Shown: positions 63,371-64,000 of the stretch, in pieces
Layout: each line of letters starts with the position of its first letter
Position numbering within the stretch: position 1 is the first letter of the stretch
Assembly: GCA_003246455.1 (NCBI GenBank)
Contig: QKAF01000119.1
Span: 1-64,000, forward strand
DNA: 64,000 nt
Direction of reading: 5' to 3'
Origin: Bacteroidota bacterium
GTDB lineage: Bacteria; Bacteroidota; Ignavibacteria; SZUA-365
The notes under the pieces: generated by a model
The model's database searches: none
Told to the model about the DNA's origin: nothing
The model's input: the letters and a program-made list of their open reading frames with translations, nothing else
Translations under genes and position numbers: made by a program

Positions 63371-64000
63371 ATGGACGAGCAGCGTATCGATCGTCGGTCA
63401 TTTCTTCAGCGCGGCGGGAAGGCGGCGGGGTTCGCCGCTGTGGCCGTCGCAGGCGGTTTCCTCCTCCGGGAAGAGAGCCGGCAGCCGTTTCACCGCGGCG
63501 GTGACAAGCCGCTGGTGCGCGATCTCGGCATACCCGGTATTGAAAGGAAACTCGTCGCAGTGCGCGGCGAGGATCCCTCCCGGATGACCGCCGCGGCGCT
63601 GGACGCCTTCGGCGGTATCGGCGGCTTCATTGCCTCCGGCGATTTCGTGGTGATCAAGCCCAACGTGGGGTGGGATCGGAGGCCGGAGCAGGCCGCCAAC
63701 ACGAATCCCGACGTCGTCGCGGAAATCGTGCGGCAGTGTATCGCCGCGGGCGCGGGACACGTGCTCGTCACCGACGTCACCTGCAACGATGCGAAACGCT
63801 GTTTCAATCGCAGCGGCATCGCCGCAGCCGCGCGGGATGCCGGGGCGGAAGTACAGCTGGCGGAGGACGCGCGCTTCCGGGAAGTCAATATCGGCGGCGC
63901 GATGCTCGGTCGACAGCTCGTCTACGACGCCTATCTCGAAGCCGACAAGTTCATCAACGTCCCCATCGCCAAGCATCACAGCCTGACCAAGGCCACGCTC
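63371..64000 (+). CDS. DUF362 protein with Tat signal (3' end outside window)
   Basis: ATG 63371 opens a frame that stays open to the window edge (210 codons). The N-terminus has a twin-arginine signal: DRRSFLQRGGKAAGFAAVAV. Export by Tat suggests the protein folds, perhaps with a cofactor, before leaving the cytoplasm. The mature part matches the DUF362 family: GDFVVIKPNVGWDRRPEQAA, TNPDVVAEIVRQCIAAGAGH, VLVTDVTCNDAKRCFNRSGI, and DKFINVPIAKHHSLTKATL at the edge. Many DUF362 proteins carry Fe-S motifs or stand next to ferredoxins; whether this one does cannot be seen. It starts 61 bp after the histidine kinase. Confidence 0.85.
   Translation, partial: MDEQRIDRRSFLQRGGKAAGFAAVAVAGGFLLREESRQPFHRGGDKPLVRDLGIPGIERKLVAVRGEDPSRMTAAALDAFGGIGGFIASGDFVVIKPNVGWDRRPEQAANTNPDVVAEIVRQCIAAGAGHVLVTDVTCNDAKRCFNRSGIAAAARDAGAEVQLAEDARFREVNIGGAMLGRQLVYDAYLEADKFINVPIAKHHSLTKATL

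Overview
The window looks like a chromosome segment of a GC-rich member of the Bacteroidota/Chlorobiota (FCB) supergroup, possibly Ignavibacteria-, Kapabacteria- or Kryptonia-like. The reasons are the many large secreted proteins ending in type IX secretion (T9SS) type A sorting domains, two PorV/PorQ-family barrels, a TonB-dependent receptor with an N-terminal carboxypeptidase-regulatory domain, and a lipoprotein with the domain order of the T9SS protein PorE. The lineage is inferred from families, not from a marker gene. There is no rRNA, insertion sequence, integrase or CRISPR array.

Layout. 1-4.6 kb: the end of a giant T9SS cargo protein, a PorV-like barrel, a terminator and a SurA-like peptidyl-prolyl isomerase. 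4.7-9.8 kb: tRNA-Pro, an ECF sigma factor, ymdB-folD, a divergent alanine-dehydrogenase-family protein and a CoA-transferase. 10-12.4 kb: an outer-membrane barrel and a PorE-like lipoprotein. 12.5-20.5 kb: three secreted von Willebrand A (VWA) proteins, interrupted by trmH and tRNA-Met. 20.5-33.1 kb (minus strand): a five-gene unit of LacI regulator, TonB receptor, 1256-aa cargo protein, PorV-like barrel and a duplicated starch-binding-like protein, with a LacI-type operator at its head. 33.4-41.9 kb: two more VWA/Ig-repeat proteins around a DUF72 protein and a short GH106-like protein. 42-45.1 kb: an HD-type protein and an MscS channel.

45.1-55.2 kb is the most remarkable part. A membrane-anchored ferredoxin/flavin oxidoreductase lies divergent from an operon of a membrane cytochrome-b-like protein, a 20-heme cytochrome c, a giant repeat cytochrome with 53 visible CxxCH sites (54 CxxCH plus one CX4CH if restored) and an outer-membrane barrel. 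Gene order suggests an electron conduit from the cytoplasmic membrane across the envelope. The giant cytochrome is split by a frameshift that equals exactly 41 missing bases in one 219-bp repeat.

55.2-60.3 kb (minus strand): a nucleoside-salvage operon (thymidine kinase, CNT transporter, purine nucleoside phosphorylase) with translationally coupled starts, followed by a secreted glycosidase-like protein. 60.5-64 kb: a TPR hybrid histidine kinase and the start of a Tat-exported DUF362 protein that runs off the window.
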